Shown here: piece after piece, positions 47,787-60,525 of the stretch | How positions within the stretch are numbered: position 1 is the first letter of the stretch | How the letters are laid out: each line of letters opens with the position of its first letter | Source of the DNA: Populus alba | Taxonomy: Eukaryota > Streptophyta > Magnoliopsida > Malpighiales > Salicaceae | Length of the DNA stretch: 64,000 nucleotides | Assembly (NCBI RefSeq): GCF_005239225.2 | Contig: NC_133293.1 | Location: 9,268,333 to 9,332,332, forward strand | Direction of reading: 5' to 3' | Notes under the pieces: model-generated | The model's input: only the letters and a program-made list of their open reading frames with translations | Told to the model about the DNA's origin: nothing | Databases searched by the model: none | Made by a program: the position numbers and the translations under genes

Positions 47787-49231
47787 CGATCAAGCAAGAA
47801 TTGCATATACATGAATCATATATATAAAGTGCAGTAATCCATGCTTACATATAATAAAATCATCCATTGGACTTTGGAGGCCAGTTTTTCTTATCTTCGA
47901 AATCATCGTTAAGAAGGTGCAATTAGCAGTCTAACTTTCTTAGAATGAATAGCATTAGGTATTTATTATACTAAGAGGGGAGAACAACCGACTTGGAGAG
48001 AGCAAAGACGAAGCTTAGTCTGCAGAAACCGAAGAAGAAGAGAAGAAAAAAAAAGGATTTAAATGGTTTTACATTAACTAGATATTAAAATGAAACTTAT
48101 AAACTTGCAACAACTTTTGTCCTTTCTCTTTAGTAATAGTAATGCTTCCTGATAGTCATTAATGGCAAGGATTCACATGCATATAGTTCTTACATTCACG
48201 AAACAGCCAGAAGAAGCTAAAGATTTTGGATTTATTGCTTGATAAATTAATATAATATTTGGACAATTTCTGCGAAGTTATTATCAATGATCATGATGCA
48301 AAATATCCATGTGATAGACAGGGGGAGAAGAAGCACACAAGAAATCGGTTTTCTGACCTAGTTCAGAACACTATAGCTTTCAAGGTAGGAAATATATCTC
48401 ATTTAAATATTAAACATTTTGGAAAATCACCAGCACCGCATGTATATTAATTACCTTCTACTGCTAGATACATTACGTCTTATAACACCAAATAATGTGA
48501 TAAATGTAACCTTTGGCAAACAAGCTAATAATCAATGGGAAAATCCCAGGGATTAATAATTTACAAAGGTTATTGTTTGGCTTCATCGATCAATGCTTCC
48601 TAATTATGAAAGCAAATTAATGCCCAACTTCTGTCAATTATAACTTAATTTCATGGATGTTAATGATCTACCATAATTCCTAGGGTGTTACAGTTTCTCT
48701 GATTAACAATTATGCATGCTTTGGTGTCATAGTATGGAATAATTTGTACATGAATTAAGTGCAGTATTGGATTAAATATGAGATCGTCAAGAACATTCCA
48801 GAAAGAAAAACCAGAGATACTCACGAACTCATATTTCCCTAGTACTCCACACACACACACACACACACACACATGTTTGTGAAGAATCCTCATAAGCCTC
48901 AGTGCCATCCAATCAGACAATTTTGGGCAATTATGTATATATTTGACAGAGAGGATTGATCGAGGTCTAACCTGTTGTCCATATAATGGAAGGAGAAAAT
49001 GCAGTAACAAATAAAATGTTGATTAATCTTGTATAAGAAAAATCAAGAATGAAACTTTGAAGCTACATGAAAATGGCAAACCGGAAGAGACATATCCAAT
49101 CTAAAATGTGTGTGGCTCGCCCTTGTTTATTAATTATTAGTGGTTCACAATGGAAATAATCTGTCATCAAGCTAGAAAAAAATTAAAAACAAAAAAATGC
49201 ATTCATATTTTCTTACAAATGGTTACATTAT
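47787..49231. other. Intergenic DNA, no supported gene
   Basis: A frame at 48259-48450 lacks an ATG and is preceded by a stop. An (AC)12 microsatellite lies at 48849-48872. 48660-49010 on the minus strand is an open but repeat-containing frame (it encodes CVCVCVC from the microsatellite), so it is rejected as a gene. Confidence 0.4.
48849..48872. repeat. (AC)12 microsatellite
   Basis: Directly visible dinucleotide run. Confidence 0.95.
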
Positions 49232-49435
49232 ATGTGTGAGTTTAATATTGCAGGTACAAGAAGAAACATAAAATTAAGCAACAGGGTTATATACACAAGA
49301 GTTGTTAGGCATGCATGTTTTGAGGATGGAGTGCTACTTAGGCTTGAAACACCCGAAGGAAACAGGAGAGTTTTTCACTATGAACAAGGTCAATTCTCAA
49401 TAATCTCCAAACATCGATTATTTGAGTTTGAATGA
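49232..49435 (+). CDS. Unrecognised small ORF or exon (67 aa)
   Basis: ATG at 49232 opens a 67-residue frame ending FEFE. The composition looks protein-like: NRVIYTRVVRHACFEDGVL followed by LRLETPEGNRRVFHYEQ, with mixed charge and no low-complexity run. The first codons contain ATATTGCAG, a plausible acceptor, so the frame may instead be a terminal exon that starts with GTRRN. I do not recognise the family, and no partner exon could be joined with confidence. The closest candidate is an ATG-less frame at about 48259-48380, which ends at a possible GTAGGAAAT donor. It could also be a gene relic. Confidence 0.25.
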   Translation: MCEFNIAGTRRNIKLSNRVIYTRVVRHACFEDGVLLRLETPEGNRRVFHYEQGQFSIISKHRLFEFE

Positions 49436-49782
49436 GATATAGAAACTGTAGAACATGATAAAGCTAGCCTTGTAATTTTGTATGAACGTAGCCTCACCGA
49501 ACCAGTAATACAATGCACTTACCTCCTGCAGAGAAGAACTTGATCCATAGGTTTATCTATCGAGGATGTACGATTCTGAACCAAATATCATTCGTTTTCG
49601 ATCTCTCAGCATAATCTATATATTACACCAATGGAACAGTAATATGCAAATATATGTATGTTTCTATCTTCATGGAATCCACAAATACCCTCCCCTGTCA
49701 AACAGTACCAGCAAATAAGTACGTAACCTTTGTACAATACATTTTCTTCATTCTTTAAAGAGAGATTTACCCGTGTGACTCA

Positions 49783-50361
49783 TTAGCGGTCATGGCCAAG
49801 TCTAAGCTCCAAATCGACTTCATCATCGTCAGAAACCCTCCTGTTCCCTCCGTTATCTTGTATTTTGGAAGACCCAATTTGCAAGCCTATACTTGTACTC
49901 CAAAGCTCGTCATTCATGCTCAAGGATTGAGATCTCGGCACAAGAAAATCATTACTGTCATGTTTGTAACTATATGGCTCTCTAGGGTTAGATCCTGGTT
50001 GCTGAAAATACGTTCCATAATTCCTCTGAGCCTCCGAAACCGGATAGTACTTCGTGGGTTCACTTGAATTTGGTACCATATATCTAGGATTCTTGATTTC
50101 CTCGCGGGCTTTGCTTGATACTGACGAAGAACTTGCAAGTTGCTTGTCTTTGGTTCGATTAGCTCGATCTTTGCGGTGTATGTTCATGTGCCCCCCTAAG
50201 GCCTGCGCGTTGGTGAAGCCTCTCTTGCAAAAAGAACATTCATATGAGCGTTTAGCAGAGATTGGTGTACGGCTTGATAAGTCCTCTTTGACTTGTTCTT
50301 GACGATCATAATTTTCTTCAGTACTTGAAGTCTCCGAGCTTTGTTGTTTTGCCGACTCCAT
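49783..50361 (-). CDS. Single-finger C2H2 zinc-finger protein with C-terminal EAR motif (TAC1/SUPERMAN superfamily)
   Basis: Probable nuclear DNA-binding repressor of 192 residues in one exon. The finger [20 protein letters not shown] has metal ligands Cys42, Cys45, His58 and His62 and the plant-specific QALGGH helix. It is followed by a basic tail ([11 protein letters not shown]). The middle is Ser/Asn/Gln-rich and unstructured. The C-terminus [10 protein letters not shown] (183-192) is a classic EAR motif (LxLxL), which in this family recruits TOPLESS-type co-repressors. The finger context, with SY before the first Cys and [13 protein letters not shown], is closest to Arabidopsis TAC1 (TELOMERASE ACTIVATOR1) among proteins I can recall, so a TAC1-like or LATE FLOWERING-like assignment is an inference. 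I start at ATG 50361; the frame runs 15 bp further to a TTG, through a GTGTGTGTG run that is more likely leader. Confidence 0.93.
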   Translation of the reverse strand: MESAKQQSSETSSTEENYDRQEQVKEDLSSRTPISAKRSYECSFCKRGFTNAQALGGHMNIHRKDRANRTKDKQLASSSSVSSKAREEIKNPRYMVPNSSEPTKYYPVSEAQRNYGTYFQQPGSNPREPYSYKHDSNDFLVPRSQSLSMNDELWSTSIGLQIGSSKIQDNGGNRRVSDDDEVDLELRLGHDR

Positions 50362-50670
50362 ACACACACACACCAAGAAATTGAAAATCTTGTTGCGATA
50401 GTAAATATTTGCCCACAGATTTTTTGTTTGGAATCAGTATACGAGATAAAGGTTAGAGAAACGAAGAAAACGGGCTTTTAGTGGAGTTGATTTAGGTTAG
50501 AGAGGAAGAGAGAGAAGGCTAGAGAAGGAAAGGCAAGTGGTTGTGAAACAGTGACAACACAAGTCATTGGCATTTCCATTGCGGCTTTTGAGTATTTTGT
50601 ATTGAACGGAGATTCAATTTTGGCGTTTGCTTTAGGACTTTTCTTGTTGGTCGGCTTTTGTGATGGATCC

Positions 50671-50681
50671 ATTTATATATA
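50671..50681 (-). promoter_or_regulatory. Likely TATA box of the zinc-finger gene at 49783..50361
   Basis: On the minus strand TATATATAAAT lies about 310 bp upstream of the start codon. A pyrimidine-rich leader stretch (minus-strand CTTCTCTCTCTTCCTCTC, about 50500-50518) lies between them. Spacing and composition fit a plant core promoter with a leader of roughly 280 nt. This is a motif call only. Confidence 0.5.
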
Positions 50682-50689
50682 TCTAGTAA

Positions 50690-51085
50690 ATTTTACTACC
50701 TTCGCATCTCCTTTGATCTGCTGCTATGGGAATTTCTTTTAGTAACGCGGTTTTTATCTACTACTCTTATATCAACATCCTTAATACTTGATTTTTAAGG
50801 ATGCAAAACATGTGAAATAAACTTTAAGGGTATAATTAAGAAAATTCAAACGTTTAGGACTAGAATGTAAATTTTGAAATCTGGGTGCTTTTGTCCCCAC
50901 CCTTCAACGTAGTTTCCCACTGTGTGCCCTTTGCATTTGAAGGTATGAGATGAACCTTCCAGCTTATGACATCATCGGTATATTTGAGGTAATTGTTTCC
51001 ATGGTCGACTCACAGGTTGACATCACATGAATGCCAATATTAATCGCGAAACCAAGAGGAGATGGTAATGCAAAAAGATTAAGGA
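50690..51085. other. Upstream flank of the TAC1-like zinc-finger gene
   Basis: No gene seen. This is likely promoter territory of the minus-strand gene. Confidence 0.4.
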
Positions 51086-51087
51086 AA

Positions 51088-51305
51088 TGTTAAAAAATAA
51101 TATATATTATTTAAAAAATTAAGTTTAGAGATTAAATTGATTATTTAATAAGGTATGGAAATTTTAATAATTAAGTGATTACGAGTTTAAATTTTTTTAT
51201 TATTATTATTTATTTGATAAAAATTAAGCATAAAATAATATAAGTTCTAGAATCTTATCTAATAAGTTAAATTTTTAGATTAAATTAATTTTTTTATACC
51301 TGCAG
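51088..51305 (+). mobile_element. Heavily decayed TRIM-like element, copy C
   Basis: In the plus orientation the order matches TRIMs A and B: TGTTAAAAAATAATATATAT (terminal repeat start), AAGGTATGG near the primer-site position, GTGATTACGAGTTTAAATTT, TATTTGATAAAAATTAAGCA, and a second terminal repeat piece (AATAATATAAGTTCTAGAAT, TAATAAGTTAAATTTTTAGA). No target duplication is clear. Confidence 0.5.
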
Positions 51306-53640
51306 TTAAATCTAGCCATCAAAAACAAATGTTATGAAACCGCTTGCAAATCTTGGAAAAGAAATCCTCTTAGGTGTTCTATGGGCTGCAATCGTGAGTT
51401 TCTCAGAGTGGTTATGGTTTTTCTATTTAAATATATGATATAATCCTAAATACAAGTCTATACCTTACAAATCACTGTCTTGTTATTCTACCTACGTGAA
51501 TCAATTTAGTTTTTTGTGACTCTCTCCTTTTCATTAAATCAATTATATATATAATCCCTTATCCCTTCAGTACTCCCCAATGTATGCATGCGTAGATAAC
51601 TTGAAGACTGCAAGGAAGGGGGGAAAGAGAAGGCATGTAAATAGCAATAGCGGGCGGGTACAATAACATCAAGGTGACTTAACTGGTTATTTCATCCATG
51701 GCAGTACTCGAAATTCTTATCGACGCCATAGCTATTTTTTCATCTTTTTAAGTAGCTGGTTTTGTTCTTTTTGGATAGAGAGACGGCAAGAACAACGCGG
51801 TGACAGCACTTAATCAAGCTTTGACCATGTCCTTCTGTGTTTCTAGGAAAACTTGACCATGTCCTAGAAATGACTGACAATTTAATTTTCATGTTTATGT
51901 GCTTGTATTGATTATATATACCTGTAATAACTAGTCATTAAAATGACAAATGGAAGAAGGTCATCAACGACAACAACACGAGTGCTGTAAGGTTCTGAAA
52001 GCTTTCTGGACCAGTACAACCCGATATTATTGTTAGTGCCGGATGAAAAATCTTATTTTCCAGAGCTTAATCACAGATTTTTCGAAAAAGTAATGGCCCT
52101 GAGTGGGTTAAACATACAACTTTATTAGTTGACTGATTTGAACTCAAACATGTCGTTATCATATATATTTAGTGCAAAAAAACACCCTGTAAAATAACCG
52201 TTATCACAATAAGTTCTTTACTTTCTATAATTTATATTTCCGATATTGTTTTAAAGTTTAATTTATAAATGTGATGCTTGTAATAAGTTAGATTTGACAA
52301 AGAAAATCAAATTGGACGATATCTTTAAGCTGAAGAGAATTAATCAAAAGACTTTCCAGTGAATTATTGAGCCGGATTTCACCATAATCTTAGGATAAAT
52401 TTTGAAAATGATTTATTAATCTTGAACTTAAAGTTTCCGATTTTCTTCTAATGACATGAAAGAATGATTCTCCAATAACGTATCCCACCATGAATTCCAA
52501 TCCTACAGCGCAGCCCTTCACTTTTCTTTCTGTTTTTTTTTTTTTTTTTAGATTTACTTGTATGATCTTAGCAAGGGGCACCCGTTTTTTTCCTTTTGTT
52601 TTTCATGGCTTGAATTTCTTGAATGTCCATTCATAGACCTGTAGGTGAAAGCAGTCCTTTCTCTGACATCTACCGCTTGATCATATGCCCAACATGCTAC
52701 TCCATAAAGGAATGATCTCTCTTCTCTGTGACCAAGGAGAGGAATGGACAAAACATTGCTGTCACAAACATCAACATGAATTGCCAGATAAACAATTATA
52801 AATCATCTAGATGCCTTTCTAAATCATCTGGATGCCTTTCATGCTCGTATAATATGATGAGATTGTCATTTGCCACCGTATGCAGATGTACAAGTGAAGT
52901 TTTCAACACATTGATATATTCACAATTTCGCTTTTAATTTGGCACGATCTTCTTAACTTATTCTGTGTTCATATGTTATTGGAGGAGTCGATCTCCTGAT
53001 CCAGGTTTTGAAGGTCATATATTTATTTCGATATTTTCTCAATGGCATATATTTTTTAAATTCCTGACATGGCTTCGACCCAAAAACTAGAGGCAGGCAA
53101 CACTTTTTCCGACATGAGATCCGGACTGAAAGTCTTGAGCCTAGGTTTGAGGGTAACTTTTATTTTCATAAGGTTGTCAAAAAAAAAAAAACCCAGACAT
53201 CATGAACAACAAAAGCTGCGAAATTGATCAGTTTTCCGTTTTGCTCCATAAAATCTGATAAGTAATATATCCACTGTCTTCTCAGATAATAACTTTAAGA
53301 TGTTTCTTTTTATACTTTGTTTTTTAAAATTATCATGGCGTTTTGCGAAAAGTACTTGCAATATTTTTCCATTCGTAATTATATATAAAAAAAAAACAAG
53401 AAAAAAAACCATTAGTAGCAACAATTTTGACCGCCAATAAGTGGGTGTGAAGAAGATGAGCCTGCTGGTGATATGGGCCACAACTGTAAATGTAGAGGCC
53501 CATGTTTTGTATGGCATGTCCAGGCCTGGGATGGTATACTCAAATCGGCTTGGAGATCAGCTGGGATTTTCCACTAAAGAAAAAACAAATTCAATAAAAG
53601 ATATTTAAGTCGCCATGAGACAGTCTTAATTGTTCTTTCA
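51306..53640. other. Intergenic DNA, no supported gene
   Basis: A ~21-bp tandem duplication (AAATCATCT(A/G)GATGCCTTTC) lies at 52800-52840. Short ORFs near 52390-52940 and 53200-53517 are unrecognised. Confidence 0.4.
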
Positions 53641-53652
53641 AGTGACAATCAT

Positions 53653-53704
53653 ACGTACTTTGTTCTTTTTATGTCATTACGTACTTTGTTCTTTTTATGT
53701 CATT
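53653..53704. repeat. Perfect 26-bp tandem duplication
   Basis: Two identical 26-base units, 53653-53678 and 53679-53704, each beginning ACGTACTTTG and ending ATGTCATT. Perfect identity implies a recent slippage or repair duplication. Confidence 0.95.
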
Positions 53705-56700
53705 GGATGGTCAACTTACCAGCAAGAATTATATAGTGCTACTGATAAACAATATATAAATATATATTTGTTGCTATTAGTAATTCAGTAACGTGATGAA
53801 TAATATTTTTTAAAAATATTTTTAAATTAAAAATATGAATGTTTTTTCAGATTATTTTTTTGATATTAATATAAAAAAAAATCTAACTTTTTTTTTATCA
53901 ATGTAATATTTTTTTAGGTGAGAAACAATTTAAAAATTACTTCCAGACAATCACGTAATTCACGAATGTAAGAACTTCAATCTCTGATATACACCTGCTA
54001 CCTCACGAAAGTAAGAGCTATAGATTCAACAGCTTTAGGTGGTAGAAAGAGAGTGGATGCATGACTCTCTCTCTCTTCTTCATCTCTCTCACATCACTCC
54101 CACTGTTTGCGTCTCTTCCATAATTTTCTCTCGTTTACTATAAAAAAACAGAAAGAGAGTGGATGATATATGTGGTATATTAAGCATTCCGAGCAAATTA
54201 ATCGTTGCTCCTGGGAAAGCTTCGCTTCAATTTTGTAGCCTGGGGATCGTTTCTCTCTCAAGAACTAGCAGTAATACTACTAATTAATTGTCTTCAAAAT
54301 TGTACACAGTAGCTAGGAGTCTAGCTAGAAACAGCTGATGGAAAAGCTGAATGCTTTGTATAGAATCTGCGTAGTTGAAGTGTGGAAATCACACACACAC
54401 ACATACACAAACACATCTCTCTCTTGCCCATCATAGACCTAAACACGAAAATTATTGAAGTGCAGATATTGTTGTTGAAAGCAATGCAGAGGGGATCGAG
54501 AAAGTGGCAAATAAAAGAAGGGGTTGGGATTTGGGAAGGAAATTAGCAGAGATAGATGGTGATGGGCGCCGACTGGGAAAAGGCTTTGCTTTATGCCATC
54601 CCCCTCCCCTCACTTTCACTAAAAAAAGCAGTCTGGTAGCTTCTCCTCTTGCTCAATTGTCTCTGCTCTTTCCTCTCTATTGTCATCAATCAAGTGTTGG
54701 GGACACTGTCTTTTTAAAATTCCCAACATTACAAAATAAACTAAAAGAAGAGCAGATTTCACTGCTTTTTTTAAAAAGAAAAAATTGCCCTTGTCAATTT
54801 TATTTATTTTAATTCTAGAATTTGTTTTCATTAATAACATTCTCTTACACTATGTTTGCAGGATGCGATTTTTTTTTAATTGACATGAAACATTAGATTG
54901 CTCCTTGATTTTATAAAATAAAATTTAATTTTATTAATTTTTAAAAATTAAAACAACTAGGACCAACATTGACACAACCAATCAAATGCTTCCATTTTTT
55001 CACTTTGGCATAGAAAATTATAATTTGGCCCTTATAGTTTAAAGTCTTCGCTTTTTATTCCTTTTTTTAGGCTTTCAAAATATTCTAGTATTGAACTTCA
55101 TTTTTATTTATGTTTCAGTTTCTTGACTTTGAGAGGAGAGAGCGTTGTCGAAAAATGAAAGAGGAGAGGAAAATTTGTTGACTAGTCACATTTTGATCAC
55201 TAAAAAGGATGAACAATTATTTTTATAAAAATTGTTTGTTATGAGTTTAAAATAATTTTATTAGTTTTTATAGTATTGTTAACAATTTATTTTTTGATTA
55301 TTATATATCTAATGTTGAAAAAATCATTAATAAATATTCAATGAAAATTAATGTTTATTTTTATTTTTATATAATTAAAAAATAAAAAAACTTCAAGAAA
55401 CAAGTTTATTAAATCTAGTAAGACTAATGATATAGGTCATGAATTAAATAAGTTAATCCAGAATGTCATTATTTTGATGTAAAAAAAAATTATTAAGATG
55501 TAATCTTGAATTATTATGTTTTTAAAATTTAATTTAATTTTAATTACATCGATCAAATCAAATTGTGAACCTGCTCGATCTACTGTATTACACTAGATCA
55601 GCTTTTACCTTGATTTGAAATTCATCTATAACAATGTCGAATTCGATACTATTTAATATTTCCGAAAAGTTCCCCGAAATTAATTTCTATTCTACCAAAA
55701 ACCTAAAATTAATTGCTCTCTCTTAGACATTAATTGACCTCTAATTCTTTTTCTTTTTTTTTAAAACCATACGTACTTTCATTTTTACAATAAAAATGAG
55801 GATCCTAATTGCTAATATTCTACAAAAAGAAGATGCTATAGAAATTACTTCAAATATTTACCTGCATGTTAGGAGGACAAATTAAGCCCATCAACTTATC
55901 TTTTGTTTAATGGCTAGGCGCGCTGACATAGCCCGTTATGCCAAGTAACACCTAACCTTTTTTGTTTTTAATTTTTTTTTTTTTACTAATAGCCTTATTT
56001 TTATATATTTATTACTCTGAAATACTTTTTTTAAACTATATTTCTAATAACCTTCAAGATAAAAAAAATTAAAAGGAAAATTTGAGGTCGAGTATTTGAA
56101 TACTTATTTGTCTTTTACTTTTATAAAGAAAGATGAACATTTTATTTTAGTATTTAATTAACATTTAATTAACTCTTTCTCATTTTATCGGCTTGTACAT
56201 ATTTAATTCATTCCATTCAGAGTAAAAAATTCTTTTATGTTTTTCAAGAAAATGATGATAGAATGAAACGCCTATTTAATATTAGCACATCCTTTTACTA
56301 TGTTAAAATTAACTTAAAATTCTGTCTGTGGTGTAGTCTTAACAATTTTTTTATATAATTATTAAAGTATATAACTATCAATTTATTTTATTATGCGTAT
56401 ATATTACTATTATTTTTTTAATTAATTTTTTTCATATAAAAAAATAAATCGGTAATATCTACGTATTTATTTTTTGAGTTAAAAAAGATTTCAATCGGCT
56501 CGCGGTGAAGAGCAGGTAAACTAATTAGTGAAGCCTATGACGCTGACGCGTCAACGCTCTTTAAAATACCGAGTAAAGTTTAGCCTTTGTAGTCATCTAG
56601 TGATTACCAAGCAGTATTTAATGTATCTGTGATTTTAATTATATTTCACAATTACATGTATCATCATCGATCCATTGATGAATACAGTTTTTCTACACGA

Positions 56701-57304
56701 AACCAACTATGCTCCACCAGCACATCAAGTCTGACGCAACAGCTCTTTCTCGCTCTATTTTTGTTTTTTTTTTTATTATTATTAAAATGGATATCTAAAC
56801 TAACTTGAGTTTCGTTAAAATATAAAATTAATATTTATATAAATTTTTAATGATTATTATATCACTATAAAACTTTAATTTGATACGACATCAGCTCTCT
56901 TTAATTTACTCGGTAAAGCTTAGCCTTTGTAGCCGTATCCGTTGAAAGATCGATGACAGGTTCTCTCTAAACAATATATATTTAGTTTGTAGAAAAACGA
57001 AAGTTGATTACTATTTTTACTGCTATTTTTAAAAAGAAAGGAGTATTGCTTACCATGAATTTCTATATACTGATACTGGCCTCAAGATCAACGAAAAGAA
57101 GATCCATGGAGTAGAAAATGAAAACAAGTGCGTGACTCATTCACTGATGGAAAAGCTTCTGTAATTACGAAAAGGATAGCTGAAGACAAATACATCCAAT
57201 CTACAAGCCAAATCCAGTGGCTCAAGGTCGTCCGTATCAGGGCTGTACATATATATATATATATAATACTGCACATACATTGTTTCTGGCAAAGCAACTG
57301 CACG
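53705..57304. other. AT-rich intergenic DNA, no supported gene
   Basis: CT-rich stretches near 54060-54130 and 54415-54425 look leader-like, but no recognisable protein follows on either strand. The ORF at 54504-54812 is unrecognised. Two phrases with TAGCCTTTGTAG near 56582 and 56927, each preceded by a GCTCT...TTTA...GTAAAG stretch, suggest an old duplication about 345 bp apart. Confidence 0.4.
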
Positions 57305-57481
57305 TAAGAACTTGGGATCAAGATATTTGCTTTCTTTATGATTTCAGGTTCGAGCCCTAGGTTGTTAATATAATGGCCACTAAAAGCTTACATGGTCGTT
57401 AACTTCAGGGCTCGTGGGATTAGTTGAGGTATGCGCAAGCTGACCTAGACAACCACATTAAACTATATATAAAAAAAAAAA
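57305..57481 (+). mobile_element. SINE-like element with pol III B box and A-rich tail
   Basis: Contains GGTTCGAGCCC (57347-57357), a good tRNA-type B box. It continues with ATGGCCACTAAAAGCTTACATGG in two parts, GGGCTCGTGGGATTAGTTGA and GCGCAAGCTGACCTAGACAA, and ends in an A11 tract (57471-57481). A clear A box is missing, so the 5' end may be truncated. It resembles SINEs I remember from Salicaceae; the family name is not verified. Confidence 0.6.
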
Positions 57482-60400
57482 TCGCAAGAACAACAACTTT
57501 TATAGTAAAATCATAAGAAAAAAACCGTAAATAACTTAAATCCACTGTCGACCGCATATTTGCATGTGAGCGGGGAGAAGTAATTTAGAGAATCCAAACT
57601 AGAAATATTCTCTCGATTTTTTTTTCTAATTAATTATTGTCGGCTAAACTAGAAGCTCATTGGAAGATTAGACTATAATTCTAAAACTATATACAAAATA
57701 TTTTCTCCAAGTTTAATATAATAGATAATTAGGAGGCGTCAGAGTGAATTTTATTAAGATTTTTTTAAAATTTAAATTAATTTGTTTTAGATTTTTTTGA
57801 TGTACTGATATAAAAATAATATTATTTTGATTATTTTTTAAATAAAAAATACTTTAAAAAAACAACTAATATTACATTCTTAAACATCTTTTTAATAACA
57901 AACTAAGAATAAAGTGATTATATGATCTTTGATCTGTGTACAAGATTTAATGTTTTTAGTAAAGTAAATGATAATTAATGGATTCAAATTTATATGGTAT
58001 AAATTTTATGATTTTGTTTCCGTAAGATGTCAGGTTTATTTAAGCTAAAAGGTCCATTCTTAGAGAAATGGGAGCATGACAAAGACGGGGATGAGTGTGA
58101 TGACGAGGGGTCTACTAGAACCGCAGGGAAGTTATTTGCTATTTCAGTCCAGGAGTCACTATTAATCATATTTTATTTAAATTAATCATTAATAACATCA
58201 ATTGTGGAGATATAATGGGCAGGAAAATAATTTTGGGCCTGTAAAATTTGTGGTAAAAATTACACCATATGAAGAAAATAAAAACTGTAAGGCTACATCA
58301 ATGAAAATATTAGATATTGTTCGAGATATATTTGTGATTGTAGTTTTTTAAGCTATAATTGGGCTTGCAAGTTGCAGCAGCAGCAGCAGCTCAATGCTGC
58401 ATTCTCCACACACTAAAAACGAAATCATGATTAGTCCAGTGGTTTTTTAGCTGTTAAATTAATATGTTATTGATATTTTTAATTTATTTTGATTTGTTAA
58501 TGTTAAAAATAATTTTTTAAAAATAAAAAAATATTGATATTTATTTTGATACAAAAAATTATTTAAAAAGTAACTGCAATCACATTACCAAACAAGCTCT
58601 ATATTGTAAAAATTTAAAATTAAAAAAATTATTTTGCATTTAAGTTCTATAATTACTAATATAATAATTATTAAAAATTTATATGAAATTCAATACTCAT
58701 AAAATTAGTTAACTTACGATTAAGTTAGCAAGAACACCTACTTAATTAAAAAAACAAAATCATGATGAGTCCAGTTGTCTTCTAGCTGTTAAATTATACT
58801 GACCGATGTGAGTAAGAGAATTTCATTGACCGATGCAAGGAACGGTGAACTGATCAACAAAATGAACGGCCATGATGATGTAGGTTGGTCGGCCAGGGTT
58901 GTGTAATGAAAGGGATTGATTCCTCGAAGGAAGATTTCGAACACAGTATCTACTATCTAAGCATGTTTTGTACTCGGAACGACAATTGTCCCGGAAGTCT
59001 ATAGTAATAGCTTCTTCTTTTTTACATTTCAAAAATATCTTTCAAAATATTTATAATTTTCAAATTATTGTTTTTATTTTTATGTCATATCAAAAATAAT
59101 TTTAAAAATAAAAAAATATATTTTAAAATAAAAAATATTTTAAAAATTAATCATTACCAATTTACCACTGTCCGAACAATAGGTGTAATGACAAGACATG
59201 ACGCAGGGTACTACCATCATGAGGATCCTCAATCACATTTCAGTATCTTACTCAACTGAGGTGTGAACATGTATGTGGTTTCCTTCATTTCTTTGCGTCT
59301 TTCAGGTTTCTTTCAGAATGATTATGGCTGGCCCTTGTGGTAGTACGTAAAGTTCCAATTACTAGTGTGGAAATAAAATAAAAAAAAGTTTTATTGGACG
59401 AGCTCCCTCTTGCGCTCATTCTCCTAAATCTAACCATATTAATTATTATTAATCTTTATAAAATATAGTTAGACTTTTGATAAAAATCGTATAATAGTCT
59501 CACCTTTCTCTCATACATTTTAGCTGTGAGAAAATGGGTGTTTGGATGAATTTATCATACAATTAACAAAAATATTATATTTTTCATTATATATTATACA
59601 AATTGAGGTTCTCCTGTTATATATATGTTCTCCTATAAGAAAAAAATAAAAATGAGAGATGTATTTTTATACAGTAGAAGAGAATTATGCCAAGGACGGC
59701 ATGAGGTTGGATGTGGGGATAGCTAGCGGTGTGGTGTCTGCCTTGACCAATGGCCAAATATGGAAAGCGTTTTGGTGTTTTAGTTGTCTGAATTGCTTTG
59801 CACGGACCAAAACCTTACATTCTGTTTAAGGAAAAACATCATACCATTTGACACCCAGACAATGTCGGGAACATGCAAACCATCAGATTTTGGGAAAAGA
59901 GCGTCGTATCCAATGGCTCTCTCACCTCTCATTATTTTGTGTATGTGCATGATATCATGCATGTAAACATGCCATCATGATTGAAAAGTTAAGGATATCA
60001 ATTCCCATGATCATCTTCATAGATCCAAACAAAAGCTCGGAGCTTTTTCTTCGACATAATCTCTAATTCCCCACATATAATCAACCGAAGTACATAGGAT
60101 AAAAACTTTCCGTCCACGGTCATTAAGGCAGTGCTGCCTGTTGGATCTGAGCTGCTTAAAGAACGACTAATTTCAGCCCCCACCCACCCAAATAGAAGAA
60201 AAAAAAAAGAAGAAGAAGAAGAGAGGGATCTGAATGCTTACATGTGCGATTTGTAATTTGATATTCAAGAGTTTTGATTCTAAAGACAAGAACTTGAATC
60301 TTAGCATACCTCATTTATTTTCAAATAAATTTCAGCACAAACTTAAAGCCTTGTACATAGTGGCATCTTAATTAAGAAATTAATGAGAACATTCTCTAAT

Positions 60401-60525
60401 CTCACCTGACAATTTGAGTTTTTTTATTGGACATCTTTTTACACACACGCGCATGCACCATAATTCATGCAACATCATGCAATCTGACTTTAGTATTATA
60501 CAATATAATTAATAATGTTTGATGA
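57482..60525. other. Intergenic DNA with diverged ~210-bp repeat pieces
   Basis: Pieces of the dispersed family lie at about 57770-57895, 58470-58600 (ending TGCAATCACATTACCAAACA) and 59040-59165. A CAG/CAGCAG run lies at 58374-58391. Two near-identical phrases (ATGATTAGTCCAGTGGTTTTTTAGCTGTTAAATTA and ATGATGAGTCCAGTTGTC..., about 58427 and 58762; split here as they are long) suggest a local duplication. No gene is seen. Confidence 0.4.

Noticed and set aside
48660..49010. Minus-strand ORF of 116 codons
   Set aside because: It contains a Cys-Val run encoded by the (AC)12 microsatellite and has no domain.
50362..50376. N-terminal extension of the TAC1-like protein
   Set aside because: It begins at TTG and reads through a GTGTGTGTG run; ATG at 50361 is the natural start.
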